64,000 nt of DNA, taken from UBA8514 sp034933685. Its GTDB lineage: Bacteria; Bacillota; Clostridia; Lachnospirales; Anaerotignaceae. A program made the translations under genes and the position numbers. Within the stretch, counting starts at the first letter, position 1. Each line of letters begins with the position of its first letter. The stretch lies in NCBI GenBank assembly GCA_034933685.1, contig JAYFNB010000043.1, positions 59,659 through 123,658 on the forward strand. The letters run 5' to 3'. This document shows positions 16,210 to 26,071 of the stretch, one piece after another. A model generated the notes under the pieces. That model made no database searches. It saw nothing but the letters and a program-made list of their open reading frames with translations, and was not told the DNA's origin.

Positions 16210-17439
16210 TCACTCAAGCTCTCTTCTAATCCAATCGAAAACTGCATCTACAGTTCTTTGCCTAATTCTTTCACGATTACCAACAAGGTGAATTTCCTTT
16301 GTCTTCACCTCGCCTTTAAACCATAGGCCAATAAACACAGTGCCTACAGGCTTTTCCTCTGTTCCACCGTCTGGGCCTGCAATGCCTGTTGTAGAAATTC
16401 CTATATCAGTACCTGCGGCTTTTGCAATTCCTTCTGCCATTTGAGCCGCCGTTTCATGGCTTACAGCACCATATTCCTCAAGAGTTTCAGCCTTTACGCC
16501 AAGACGGCGAACCTTTGCATCATTGCTGTAGGTTACGTCACCTTCCATAAATATTTTAGAAATGCCAGCAAAATCTGTAAACGCCGCCGCAAGCATTCCT
16601 CCTGTACAGCTTTCAGCCACAGCTACGGTAAGATTTTTGTCCATAAGCTTTTCACATGTAACTTTTTGAATTGTAGTTTCTCCCTCAGCATAAATATTGT
16701 TGCCAAAACGCTTATATATTTCCTGTGCCATTGGTTCAATTATATTATTTGCTTCTTCCTCATTTTTTGCCTTTGCAGTAATTCTGAAAATAACCTCGTA
16801 GCCTTTAACATATGTTGCAATGGTTGGGTTGGTTTGTGTAGCAATAATATCTTTAACCATGTTTTCCGCTTCACTTTCGCCTATTTTTGCAACCCTTAAA
16901 ACACGTGAAACAAAAATATTTTCCTGTTTTTTTGCAAGATAAGGCTTAACATATTCCTCAAACATAGGAATAAGCTCTCTTGGAGGGCCTGGAAGGTTTA
17001 CAAGAATTTTTCCATTTTCCTCTGTTATAATTCCAGGTGCTGTTCCATTTTTGTTGTACATTACCAATGCACCCTCTGGCACATATGCCTGTTTTGCATT
17101 GTTTTCAGTCATTTTTCTGTTCAGGCGTTTAAAAAAGCTTTCCAGCATATCCATAGCTTTTTGGTCAAGAACAAGTTTTTTACCAAAATATTTTGCCCCT
17201 GTTTCTTTTGTTAAGTCATCTTCAGTTGGGCCAAGACCACCTGATGTAATAATAAGGTCAGCTCTTTCAAAGGCATTTAATATAGTTTTCTCTAATCTTT
17301 GGGCATTATCACCAACAACAGTTTGGTAATATACATCTATACCAAGCTGTGCAAGCTGTTTGGAAATATACTGAGCATTTGTGTTAACAATATCTCCTAA
17401 AAGTAATTCTGTTCCAACTGCCAAAATCTCTGCTTTCAT
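16210..17439 (-). CDS. cinA: CinA family protein (competence/damage-inducible; NMN deamidase)
   Basis: The 409-residue protein has an N-terminal MoCF-like domain (AEILAVGTELLLGDIVNTNA, ITSGGLGPTEDDLT) and a C-terminal CinA domain with AESCTGGMLAAAFTD and STTGIAGPDGGTEEKPVGTV. The C-terminal domain is the nicotinamide-mononucleotide amidohydrolase in characterised members, and the N-terminal domain can act as an ADP-ribose pyrophosphatase. AAAGGAT precedes the ATG. It lies 11 bp downstream of pgsA in the rimO-pgsA-cinA-recA order common in Clostridia. Confidence 0.92.
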   Translation of the reverse strand: MKAEILAVGTELLLGDIVNTNAQYISKQLAQLGIDVYYQTVVGDNAQRLEKTILNAFERADLIITSGGLGPTEDDLTKETGAKYFGKKLVLDQKAMDMLESFFKRLNRKMTENNAKQAYVPEGALVMYNKNGTAPGIITEENGKILVNLPGPPRELIPMFEEYVKPYLAKKQENIFVSRVLRVAKIGESEAENMVKDIIATQTNPTIATYVKGYEVIFRITAKAKNEEEANNIIEPMAQEIYKRFGNNIYAEGETTIQKVTCEKLMDKNLTVAVAESCTGGMLAAAFTDFAGISKIFMEGDVTYSNDAKVRRLGVKAETLEEYGAVSHETAAQMAEGIAKAAGTDIGISTTGIAGPDGGTEEKPVGTVFIGLWFKGEVKTKEIHLVGNRERIRQRTVDAVFDWIRRELE

Positions 17440-17450
17440 TCTTTTGTCAC

Positions 17451-17984
17451 CTATCCTTTTAACACGCTTTTGTTTTTAACAATATAGTCTACACCCGAAA
17501 TAATTGTTAGTATCGTCGAGGCATAAATAAGTATTTGTCCTAGTATTCCACCAAAGCCGCTTAAAACAACAATAATCATTGCCATTTGGCTAACTGTTTT
17601 TGTTTTGCCCCACCAGCTTGCGGCTATAACAACATTTGCTTCCACAGCTATAAGTCTAAAACCAGTAATAATAAATTCACGGCTAATTATTACTATAACT
17701 ATCCATGCCGCAATGTCGCCAAGTTCAACCATAGAAATAATTGCCGCCGCAACAAGCAGTTTATCTGCAAGCGGGTCCATAAATTTACCGAAATTAGTTA
17801 CCAAATTGTATTTTCTTGCAATATGTCCGTCAAGATAATCGGTAAAAGAAGCAACTATAAATATTATAACAGCAATATATCTATTCATAGGTTCTGTAAT
17901 AACTCCACTTAGCAACACCACTAAAAATACAGGTATCATTATAACCCTTGCCATTGTTAGTTTGTTTGGTAAGTTCATCTCCAT
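17451..17984 (-). CDS. pgsA: CDP-diacylglycerol--glycerol-3-phosphate 3-phosphatidyltransferase
   Basis: The enzyme makes phosphatidylglycerophosphate, the precursor of phosphatidylglycerol and cardiolipin. The 177-residue membrane protein has the full CDP-alcohol phosphatidyltransferase signature: DYLDGHIARKY and, eight residues on, FGKFMDPLADK. The start NLPNKLTMARVIMIPVF is typical. Its ATG overlaps the rimO stop (TAATG), indicating coupling. Together with pssA and psd it gives this window both the anionic and zwitterionic phospholipid branches. Confidence 0.93.
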   Translation of the reverse strand: MEMNLPNKLTMARVIMIPVFLVVLLSGVITEPMNRYIAVIIFIVASFTDYLDGHIARKYNLVTNFGKFMDPLADKLLVAAAIISMVELGDIAAWIVIVIISREFIITGFRLIAVEANVVIAASWWGKTKTVSQMAMIIVVLSGFGGILGQILIYASTILTIISGVDYIVKNKSVLKG

Positions 17985-19324
17985 TACTCTGTCACCCTTC
18001 CGTATAAATCGTAATCACTTGCCTCGGTTATTACCACCTCACAAAAATCCCCTGTAAGCAATTCTTCATCACTGCTTACAAAAACCAATCCGTCAATATC
18101 TGGGGCATCCTTATAACTTCTTGCGCAGTAAACTTTATCCTCTGGAAGTCTGCCTTCAACCAGAACCCTCATTTTTTTGCCAACTGCATTTTCGCATTTG
18201 TCAGCAGATATAAACTTCTGGATTTCCATTATTGTATCTTTTCTTTCTGCTTTTATGTCTTCGTCAATTTGATTTTCCATAATTGCTGCAGGCGTACCAT
18301 CTTCTTGAGAATAGGTAAACACTCCAAGCCTATCAAAACGTGCTTTTTCAACAAAGCTTAAGGTTGCTTTAAATTCTTCTTCTGTTTCCCCTGGAAAGCC
18401 TGTAATAAGAGTAGTTCTAAGGGTAATTTCTGGCATAGCTTTTCTTAGTTTTTCTATTTTTTCTTCAATTATGTTTGCAGTATTTTTTCTGCCCATTCGT
18501 TTAAGAACAGTGTCACATCCAGACTGAACTGGCATATCCAAATACTTACAGACCTTATCCTCTTTTGCCATTACAGCAATAGTTTCATCTGTTATATGTT
18601 CTGGATAGCAGTAAAGAATTCTAATCCACTCAATACTCTCCACCTTGCAAAGTTCCGTAAGCAATTTATCCAAACAGCTTTTTCCGTATATGTCACTGCC
18701 GTAAAGTGCTGTATCCTGTGCCACAAGTATAAGCTCTTTAATTCCTTGTTCAGCTAATACCTTCGCTTCATTAACAAGGCTTTCAATTTTTCGGCTTCTA
18801 TATTTTCCTCTAAGCTTAGGTATAACACAATATGTGCAGTGGTTATCACAACCTTCTGCTATTTTAAGATATGCAAAATGACCTGCCGTTGACAGCATTC
18901 TTAAAGCTGAATTATCTTCGGAAATCATAGGCATGTCAATATCTGCAAGTTCTTTTAATTTTTCACCTTCATAAACACGCTTTGCAACCTCAACAATTTT
19001 TTCATATGCAGTTGTACCAACCACTGCGTCAACCTCTGGCATTTCATCAAATATATCTTTTTCGTAACGCTGACCAAGGCATCCTGCAACAATAATTCCC
19101 TTGCAATTCCCGTCTTTTTTATAATTACCCATTTCAACAATTGTTTCAATGCTTTCTTCAAGAGCATCCTGTATAAAGCAGCAAGTGTTAACAACAATTA
19201 AATCCGCTGCACTCTCATCTGAAACTATCTCAATTCCTCCTTGCTTGCATAAGCCAAGCATTACCTCACTATCAACAAGGTTTTTGTCGCATCCAAGGGA
19301 AACAAAAGCCATTTTTATATTCAT
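17984..19324 (-). CDS. rimO: Ribosomal protein uS12 (aspartate C3) methylthiotransferase
   Basis: This radical-SAM enzyme adds a methylthio group to Asp89 of S12. Domains in order: the N-terminal UPF0004 domain with three cluster cysteines (SLGCDKNLVDSE, VNTCCF, VAGCLGQ), the radical SAM core with CDNHCTYC (CxxxCxxC), and a C-terminal TRAM domain. SLGCDKNLVDSE distinguishes RimO from MiaB. I use the ATG at 19324, preceded by AAAGGAG, giving 446 residues rather than the 456-residue open frame. It is followed without a gap by pgsA. Confidence 0.94.
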   Translation of the reverse strand: MNIKMAFVSLGCDKNLVDSEVMLGLCKQGGIEIVSDESAADLIVVNTCCFIQDALEESIETIVEMGNYKKDGNCKGIIVAGCLGQRYEKDIFDEMPEVDAVVGTTAYEKIVEVAKRVYEGEKLKELADIDMPMISEDNSALRMLSTAGHFAYLKIAEGCDNHCTYCVIPKLRGKYRSRKIESLVNEAKVLAEQGIKELILVAQDTALYGSDIYGKSCLDKLLTELCKVESIEWIRILYCYPEHITDETIAVMAKEDKVCKYLDMPVQSGCDTVLKRMGRKNTANIIEEKIEKLRKAMPEITLRTTLITGFPGETEEEFKATLSFVEKARFDRLGVFTYSQEDGTPAAIMENQIDEDIKAERKDTIMEIQKFISADKCENAVGKKMRVLVEGRLPEDKVYCARSYKDAPDIDGLVFVSSDEELLTGDFCEVVITEASDYDLYGRVTE

Positions 19325-19386
19325 TACATATTCTCCTTTTCGTATATAAATCATTAACTTTCTTAACTGCTGGTTTTCATTTTACT

Positions 19387-22152
19387 TTACATATTATCAT
19401 CAACAGGATAACGCATTTCGTTAAGCTGTGATTGGGTAATTAGTACACGGCGCGGTTTACTGCCTTCTTCCGAGCCTACTATTCCCTTGCTTTCCAAGTC
19501 GTCCATAAGTCTTGCGGCACGGTTGTAGCCAATTCTAAATTGACGCTGAAGCATACTTACAGATGCCTTTTCTTTTTCAACTACAAGGTCAATAGCTTGG
19601 TCAAAAAATTCATCACTGTCCTCACCAGCCTCTGCAGATTTATTAGACGAAGTAATGTTATCTATCATTGCTTTATCGTAGGTGGTGTTTTTCCCTTGCT
19701 TAACAAAATCTACGATGCTTTCTACCTCTTTGTCTGTTACAAATGCACCTTGAATACGTACAGGCTTGCTCATGCCAACAGGATAGAACAGCATATCGCC
19801 CTTTCCCAGAAGTTTTTCAGCGCCAACGCTATCCAAAATTGTTCTTGAGTCAATTCCAGAAGAAACTGCAAAAGCCAGTCTTGATGGAATGTTTGCCTTA
19901 ATTACACCTGTAATAACGTCAACTGACGGTCTTTGGGTAGCAATAATAAGATGCATTCCTGCCGCTCTCGCCATCTGTGCCAAACGACAAATGGAATCTT
20001 CCACCTCGCCTGGTGCTGCCATCATAAGGTCTGCAAGCTCGTCTATAACTATTACTATCTGCGGCATAACATCGGTTTCGCCCTTATCTTCCTTCATTTG
20101 GTTGTAACCCTTAATGTCACGAACATTATGCTCCGCAAAGCTTTGATATCTTCCAAGCATTTCCCTTACTGCCCAGTTTAATGCACCAGATGCCTTTTTA
20201 GGGTCGGTTACAACTGGTATTAAAAGGTGCGGAATTCCGTTATATACACTAAGTTCAACTACCTTTGGATCTACCAGCAAAAGCTTAACCTCTTTAGGGT
20301 CTGCCTTGTAAAGTATGCTTGTTATAAGGGTGTTAATGCAAACACTTTTACCACTTCCCGTTGCTCCTGCAATAAGCAAATGAGGCATCTTTCCAATATC
20401 AGTTACTATTGCATTGCCTGCAATATCCTCACCCAGTGCAAATGCCAGCTTAGAAGGAAATTTTTTAAAGGCATCGCTCTCCAATACGCTTCTAAGGTAA
20501 ACAGACTGTGTTTCTTTGTTTGGAACTTCTATGCCTACTGCCGCCTTTCCTGGTATAGGTGCTTCAATTCTTATTCCCGTTGCCGCAAGATTAAGGGCAA
20601 TGTCATCCGCAAGGTTTACAATTTTACTAACCTTAACTCCTTGGCTTGGTGCAAGTTCATATCTTGTAACCGTTGGGCCTTTATTTATCTGCATAACCTT
20701 TGCTTCTACGCCAAAACTGCTTAATGTTTCCTCCAGTTTTTTTGCATTGGCAATCATATCCGTCTTAGTTTCGCCCGAAGATGTTTGTGGCTTCTGCCCC
20801 AAAATATCCATAGGTGGGAATACATACTCAGGCTCTTCTTCTTTTTCAACAGTTCCTATCTCAACAGGCTCTGCCTTTGGTGCAACTGTTTGAAGCATTT
20901 GTGCTGGTTTAACTGGTTTAACCTGTGTCTCCACAAAAGCCTCTATTACAGGTTCAATAACCATTGAAGAATTCTCCGAAATAATTTCAGGTTCTTCCAT
21001 TCCCAATGGCAACTCACTTTCAGCAACAATTTCTGGTTCTTCTTGTTGTAGCAAAGGCTCTTCAACTGTTTTAATTTCAGGTTCGTCTGTATGTACATCA
21101 ACCATAGTTTCTTGGGCTGTTACTTCGTCCTGCACGCCAAACACCTGTATTATATCGTCATCCTCAACCTTTGTAACACCAAGCACTTCAATAAGTGGTT
21201 CATGCTTTGGGCTAGTTAAGTCTATGCCCGAAATATCTATAGGCTTCTTCTCCTCTTCAGGTTCAACCAATGGTTGAACAACTTTTTCTGCTACTTCTTC
21301 AATATTATTTTCTTCAGAAATTTCTCCAGCGTCGTTCCAACCAAGGTTTATATTGAAACTCCCTTTCTTAGCTTTCTTTTCCAGACGCCTAATTTGTTTG
21401 AGATTATTCTCCTCAATCTTCTGTTCTCTTTTTATTTCACGTTCTCTTATGTTTTCTGCCTTTGCCTTAATCTTTGCTTCTTTCACATTTCGGCGTTCCT
21501 CTGCGTAATCAATAAAATTACTTATTCCAACTATAAGAGATTTACCCGTGCCAAGCATAACCGAAATTATAACAGAAGTTATCGTAACAATGTAGCTGCC
21601 CCAACCGATTGCTTTCTTCAATCCATCGCCAATAACTCCGCCCATAACACCGCCGTTTGTTCCAGTTGCATTGTTGTAAAAATAACTTATTTGCTTAAAA
21701 AAAGATAAATCTTCACTTACATTGTAATTACCTGTGTTAACAAGCTGAAAAAATGTGGCAATACTAAGTATGAAAAGAATAATGCCTACAACTTTAACAC
21801 TTGCAAAATCTTTTTCCTTGCTTGCAAGCATCCATACACAAAAAGAAATTAAAAGTATAGGCAGTACAAACGCTCCTGCTCCAACTAATCCTTTAAGTAA
21901 ACCGTTTATTGCTGTGCCAAATATGCCCATTACTGAAGTAAAAAGGCTTAATAAAACTAAAATTGATACTATAATAAGAACCAGTAGCAGTATTTCGTCA
22001 TAAATAGAGTCACCAAATTTTTTTACTGGCACTTTTGCTTTGGAAGTTCTCTTTGTTCCAGTAGATTTTTTAGCAGTGGTTGCTTTTCTTACACCAGTTG
22101 CTTTTTTGCCAGATGATGTAGTTTTCCTTGTTGCTTTTTTCTTTTCCGCCAT
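19387..22152 (-). CDS. ftsK: DNA translocase FtsK/SpoIIIE
   Basis: This membrane-anchored hexameric motor pumps chromosome ends through the division or sporulation septum. Domains in order: a basic Lys/Thr-rich N terminus, about four membrane helices (residues about 50-200), a long Glu-rich linker (about 260-430), a RecA-like motor with Walker A AGATGSGKSV and Walker B IVIVIDELADLM, and a C-terminal winged-helix gamma domain (VSMLQRQFRIGYNRAARLMD) that reads KOPS-type DNA signs. The ATG at 22152 follows GGGG at 7 nt, giving 921 residues. The gene order ftsK-rimO-pgsA-cinA-recA is conserved in Clostridia. Confidence 0.94.
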   Translation of the reverse strand: MAEKKKATRKTTSSGKKATGVRKATTAKKSTGTKRTSKAKVPVKKFGDSIYDEILLLVLIIVSILVLLSLFTSVMGIFGTAINGLLKGLVGAGAFVLPILLISFCVWMLASKEKDFASVKVVGIILFILSIATFFQLVNTGNYNVSEDLSFFKQISYFYNNATGTNGGVMGGVIGDGLKKAIGWGSYIVTITSVIISVMLGTGKSLIVGISNFIDYAEERRNVKEAKIKAKAENIREREIKREQKIEENNLKQIRRLEKKAKKGSFNINLGWNDAGEISEENNIEEVAEKVVQPLVEPEEEKKPIDISGIDLTSPKHEPLIEVLGVTKVEDDDIIQVFGVQDEVTAQETMVDVHTDEPEIKTVEEPLLQQEEPEIVAESELPLGMEEPEIISENSSMVIEPVIEAFVETQVKPVKPAQMLQTVAPKAEPVEIGTVEKEEEPEYVFPPMDILGQKPQTSSGETKTDMIANAKKLEETLSSFGVEAKVMQINKGPTVTRYELAPSQGVKVSKIVNLADDIALNLAATGIRIEAPIPGKAAVGIEVPNKETQSVYLRSVLESDAFKKFPSKLAFALGEDIAGNAIVTDIGKMPHLLIAGATGSGKSVCINTLITSILYKADPKEVKLLLVDPKVVELSVYNGIPHLLIPVVTDPKKASGALNWAVREMLGRYQSFAEHNVRDIKGYNQMKEDKGETDVMPQIVIVIDELADLMMAAPGEVEDSICRLAQMARAAGMHLIIATQRPSVDVITGVIKANIPSRLAFAVSSGIDSRTILDSVGAEKLLGKGDMLFYPVGMSKPVRIQGAFVTDKEVESIVDFVKQGKNTTYDKAMIDNITSSNKSAEAGEDSDEFFDQAIDLVVEKEKASVSMLQRQFRIGYNRAARLMDDLESKGIVGSEEGSKPRRVLITQSQLNEMRYPVDDNM

Positions 22153-22297
22153 TGCAATACCCCTTAATTTATTGTGTATCATTCAAACTATTATTTTTTG
22201 TTTAAATGCCCAAAAAATTCTAACAGTTAATTATATCATTATTAAAGTATAAATGCACTTAAATTTTATTAAACTTATATATTTGCAACACCTTTTA

Positions 22298-22306
22298 TGT
22301 TATAAT
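22298..22306 (+). promoter_or_regulatory. Extended -10 promoter element before the acyltransferase gene
   Basis: TGTTATAAT lies 31 bp upstream of the acyltransferase start, in the divergent region facing ftsK. No good -35 is visible at 17 bp, as is common for extended -10 promoters. Confidence 0.45.
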
Positions 22307-22336
22307 TCAACTATATTCAACAACGGAGGAACTACA

Positions 22337-23374
22337 ATGGAAATAAAAAAAACAAAGCAAGAAATAATATTTGCGAATGTATTAATGTGCCTTTTGGTGG
22401 TATTTATACATATATCTAGTGGCGCTGTTTCTTCACTTGAAAAAAACAGTATTCAATACCTAGTCGTAATGATTCCTTGGCGGCTTAGCGCATTTGTGGT
22501 TCAAGGGTTTGTTTTTCTATCTGCGCTTAAAATTTTTATTAAACAAGAACCTGTAACCAACTATATGCACTACTATATTTCAAGAATTAAAACAATAATA
22601 GTTCCATACATCATTTGGGTTGTTATATACTATATTTATTTTTGTAACCATGGTTATTTTACATTTAACCTTAAACATCTTTTAAAAAATATGGCTCTAG
22701 GCACTCTTGTCAGCCCATTTTATTTTATTGTTGTAATAGTACAATTTTATGCACTTTTACCCTTTTGGCAATGGTTATATAAGCGTTTTAACTCTGGTAA
22801 TATTTTATTTTTTTCGCTTATAATTACGATTTTGTGTGGTCAATTTTTACCAAAAGCAATTAATACAATTACAGGCGGTTACTCTTTTACCTATAATGAC
22901 CGTTTGCTCACAACTTATTTTTTATATTGGTCTATGGGTGCAATTTGCGGTATTCATTACGAAAAATTCACCTTATGCCTCACTAAAAAATTTAATTCAA
23001 TCGTATTAGCATTAACGCTTTTAATTTGTATAAATATTTATTTAAGCTTTCAAGTTTTTGCAAAAGGCATTTATGTACCAAGCCTCGAAACCATACATAT
23101 TTTTTACTGTGTTTCGGCAATACTTTTTACTATGGCAGTAGGCATAAGAATAAAGATACACCCTATCCTAATGGCTATAAACAGTGTTAGCTATCCCATT
23201 TATCTTGCCCACTGCTATGTACTAATTCAGATAAATGATATCCTTGCCACACAAGGCGTAAGCGATATAGGCACAAGCTATGCAATACGTTTTTTTGCTG
23301 TTTATACAATAACTATAACTGGATGTCTCGCTTTTAAATGGTTAAAAAAGATTTTATTTGCAAAGAAAATATGA
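22337..23374 (+). CDS. Membrane acyltransferase (acyltransferase-3 family)
   Basis: The 345-residue protein has about ten hydrophobic helices. It opens ANVLMCLLVVFIHISSGA, with the conserved His of the acyltransferase-3 family (OatA/WecH-like) in helix 1, and has an Arg-rich loop (YISRIKTIIVPYIIWV) after helix 3, as usual. Members O-acetylate or succinylate cell-surface sugars. The acceptor here is unknown. The ATG at 22337 is preceded by CGGAGG. The upstream in-frame extension has no ribosome site. purK follows after 34 bp. Confidence 0.78.
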   Translation: MEIKKTKQEIIFANVLMCLLVVFIHISSGAVSSLEKNSIQYLVVMIPWRLSAFVVQGFVFLSALKIFIKQEPVTNYMHYYISRIKTIIVPYIIWVVIYYIYFCNHGYFTFNLKHLLKNMALGTLVSPFYFIVVIVQFYALLPFWQWLYKRFNSGNILFFSLIITILCGQFLPKAINTITGGYSFTYNDRLLTTYFLYWSMGAICGIHYEKFTLCLTKKFNSIVLALTLLICINIYLSFQVFAKGIYVPSLETIHIFYCVSAILFTMAVGIRIKIHPILMAINSVSYPIYLAHCYVLIQINDILATQGVSDIGTSYAIRFFAVYTITITGCLAFKWLKKILFAKKI

Positions 23375-23408
23375 TAAAATAAGGCAAAAAATACGGAGGA
23401 ATAAAATA

Positions 23409-24572
23409 ATGGAAAATATACATAAAAAAATAGGTATTATAGGCGGCGGACAGCTTGGACAAATGATGATTCTTGAAGCCAAAAAAATGGGCTTCTGCAT
23501 CACTGTTTTAGACCCAACCCTAAACTGCCCTGCCCATACAATTGTTGATGAGCATCTTGTTGCTGACTTTGATGATGAAAAGGCAATTCGCCTTTTGGCT
23601 GAAAAAAGTGATGTTATTACCTATGAATTTGAGCATATTAACGCTCAAGTTCTTAAAGCCCTTGAAAAAGAAGGAAAGGAAGTTTACCCCACAGCTACAA
23701 GCCTTGAAATAATTCAGAATAAATTTTTACAAAAAACTCTTTTGGCCGAAAATGATGTACCAGTACCTGATTTTATTGAAGTTAAAGCTGTTGAAGATAT
23801 AATTAATGCCGGTAAAACCTTTGGCGTCCCAATGCTTTTAAAAGCTTGCACAGGCGGTTATGATGGCAAAGGTAATTATGTTGTTAAAAATGCAGATGAT
23901 GCTGAAAACGGATATAAAGTTCTTGGTAACGGCACTCTTCCCCTTATGGCGGAGCGTTTTTATCCATTCACAATGGAAATTTCCGTATTGGCATGTCGTG
24001 CAATAAACGGGGATATAAAGGTATACCCTGTAGCAGAGAACATTCATTTTGATAATATTTTGGACGAAACAAGAGTTCCTGCTGCAATTGATGAAGCAAC
24101 AACAAATAAAGCTATGGCACTGGCAAAACGTGTTATGGAGGTATTTAACGGTGTGGGCATGTTCTGCGTGGAAATGTTTGTAGATAAAGATGGAAATGTT
24201 GCTATAAATGAGGTTGCACCACGTCCACATAATTCTGGTCACTACACAATTGAAGCTTGTGTAACAAGCCAGTTTGAACAGCATATACGTGCAGTAAGCG
24301 GCTTACCATTAGGCGACGCCTCACTTATAAGGCCTGCTGTTATGCGAAACATACTTGGTGAAGATGGATTTAAAGGGAAAACAATAGTTCGTGGTGCAGA
24401 CCAGTGCCTTGCTATACCAGGGGTAATGCTTCATGTTTACGGCAAGGAAGAAAGTAAACCCAAAAGAAAGATGGGCCACCTTACAGCAACTGCCAAAACC
24501 TTAACCGAAGCCGCGGAAAATGCTAAAAAAGCAAAAAATGCAATTAAAATAACTGGAGAAATAAAAATGTAA
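23409..24572 (+). CDS. purK: N5-carboxyaminoimidazole ribonucleotide synthase
   Basis: This ATP-grasp enzyme of purine synthesis carboxylates AIR to N5-CAIR using bicarbonate and ATP. The 387-residue protein has IGIIGGGQLGQMM at the N terminus, ITYEFEHIN, the ATP-grasp signatures KACTGGYDGKGN and INEVAPRPHNSGHYTIEAC, and a C-terminal YGKEESKPKRKMGHLT. Its partner PurE is not in the window, although purE and purK are often adjacent. CGGAGG precedes the ATG at 23409. A strong terminator follows. Confidence 0.93.
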   Translation: MENIHKKIGIIGGGQLGQMMILEAKKMGFCITVLDPTLNCPAHTIVDEHLVADFDDEKAIRLLAEKSDVITYEFEHINAQVLKALEKEGKEVYPTATSLEIIQNKFLQKTLLAENDVPVPDFIEVKAVEDIINAGKTFGVPMLLKACTGGYDGKGNYVVKNADDAENGYKVLGNGTLPLMAERFYPFTMEISVLACRAINGDIKVYPVAENIHFDNILDETRVPAAIDEATTNKAMALAKRVMEVFNGVGMFCVEMFVDKDGNVAINEVAPRPHNSGHYTIEACVTSQFEQHIRAVSGLPLGDASLIRPAVMRNILGEDGFKGKTIVRGADQCLAIPGVMLHVYGKEESKPKRKMGHLTATAKTLTEAAENAKKAKNAIKITGEIKM

Positions 24573-24583
24573 ACTAATATTAA

Positions 24584-24638
24584 AGCTAAGTGTTATAATC
24601 TTTTATGTAAGAAGATTATAACATTTAGCCTTTTTTAT
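24584..24638 (+). terminator. Terminator downstream of purK
   Basis: A stem of 18 bp (GCTAAGTGTTATAATCTT with a near-perfect complement) and a 9-nt loop is followed by TTTTTT. It isolates the recombinase gene from upstream transcription. Confidence 0.85.
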
Positions 24639-24668
24639 TTTAATATAATATATGCAGGAGGTGTGAAA

Positions 24669-26069
24669 ATGAAATCAGCCGTTGCATATATGCGAATGTC
24701 AACAGATAGGCAGGAACATTCCATTGAAAGCCAAGAGCGTTTAATAAATGAATATGCCAAACAAAACAATTATCTTATCAAGCACCTTTACATAGACGAA
24801 GGAATTTCTGGCAGAAATGCAGAAAAACGCCCACAGTTTCTACAAATGATTGATGATAGCAGTAAAAAAGAGTTTGAATATGTGCTTATATACGATAGCA
24901 GTAGATTTGCAAGAAATCTTGAACAATCCTTAGTATATAAGTCGATACTAAAGAAAAACGGAGTTACAATCGTTTCAATAACAGAACCAACTCTTGACGA
25001 GGATACATCACTTATTACCGATGCCCTTTTTGGTGCAATGAATGAAATGTACTCACGTAAGTTATCAAAAAATGTTAAGCGTGGCCTGGAGCAAAAAGCC
25101 CTGCGTGGTGAGTTTTGCGCACATGCCCCTTTTGGATACGACTATAACAAAAACTTAAAAATGCTTGTTGTAAACCAGCAAGAAGCACCTGTTGCCAAAT
25201 ATATCTTTTCAGAAATTCTAAAAGGAAGAACACCCTACTCCATTTCGACAGAAATGAGAGAAAAAAATATTCGTACTAAAAATGGTATCACCCTTGAGAG
25301 AAGACGCATTGAATATATGATTAGAAACCCTGTTTATAAGGGTTATCTGCGGTGGACATCAGCTAATGGCATTATTGTTCAAAAATCTAACCACAAACCG
25401 CTAATAAATGAAAACGAGTTTGAGAAAATTCAAAGAGTTATAGAGCAACGAGCTTTAAGACTTCGCAGGAACTCCAAGCCTCCTGAATTTTGTAACCATT
25501 GGCTTAGCGGAATTATTTATTGTTCCGAATGCAACTGCGTCTATACTTATGTTAAACCAAGAGAACACGAAGGCAAAAAGGCAAGGTTTAGGTGCAGTGG
25601 ACAATCTCGTGGGCTTTGCTCATCTGGCATTTCTTTTCGGATTGACGTTCTGGAAATGCAAATCTACTCCATCTTAGAAGAAATAATAGAAAGCGACAAT
25701 ACTCTCTTTACCCTTGATATCACTGAAAAATCATCACTTCAAATTGATTATAGTAACAACATCATAAAACTAAAACTATCCCTAAAACGAGCAAAAGAAG
25801 CTTTTCTTACTGGCTTGGATACCATAGTCGAGTACGGCGAAAACAAAAAGACACTTCTTTATGAAATTGAAAGACTAGAATATATACAAAATGAAAATAA
25901 CCTTAATAAAGTTGATATTAATAGCTTTAAAGTTGAAATAACAGATTTACTTGCCCTTCTAAAAAGCAATGAAAACTCCATTCTTAAAAGAGAAGCTTTT
26001 CGAACCCTTGTTGAGAAAGTAATAATAGATAAAAATACAAAAAATATTACACTTTATTTTTTTGCATGA
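24669..26069 (+). CDS. Large serine recombinase (site-specific integrase)
   Basis: The 466-residue protein has an N-terminal resolvase domain with catalytic Ser11 in YMRMSTDRQ, and then YDSSRFAR with the conserved arginines. A recombinase domain (about residues 150-270: GYDYNKNL...YSISTEMREKNIRTKNG) follows, with a zinc ribbon (CSECN and then CSGQSRGLC, about residues 283-320) and a C-terminal coiled-coil region. This is the phiC31/Bxb1/SpoIVCA architecture, which integrates circular DNA at attB and needs a directionality factor for excision. AGGAGG lies 8 nt before the ATG at 24669. The stop is 23 bp from the attR core, the usual location next to attP. No directionality factor is recognised nearby. 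Confidence 0.93.
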   Translation: MKSAVAYMRMSTDRQEHSIESQERLINEYAKQNNYLIKHLYIDEGISGRNAEKRPQFLQMIDDSSKKEFEYVLIYDSSRFARNLEQSLVYKSILKKNGVTIVSITEPTLDEDTSLITDALFGAMNEMYSRKLSKNVKRGLEQKALRGEFCAHAPFGYDYNKNLKMLVVNQQEAPVAKYIFSEILKGRTPYSISTEMREKNIRTKNGITLERRRIEYMIRNPVYKGYLRWTSANGIIVQKSNHKPLINENEFEKIQRVIEQRALRLRRNSKPPEFCNHWLSGIIYCSECNCVYTYVKPREHEGKKARFRCSGQSRGLCSSGISFRIDVLEMQIYSILEEIIESDNTLFTLDITEKSSLQIDYSNNIIKLKLSLKRAKEAFLTGLDTIVEYGENKKTLLYEIERLEYIQNENNLNKVDINSFKVEITDLLALLKSNENSILKREAFRTLVEKVIIDKNTKNITLYFFA

Positions 26070-26071
26070 TG

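Noticed and set aside
1085..24640. A prophage or ordinary genomic island inside the att pair
   Set aside because: No capsid, tail, lysis, conjugation or replication genes are present. Gene order and composition are those of the clostridial core chromosome.
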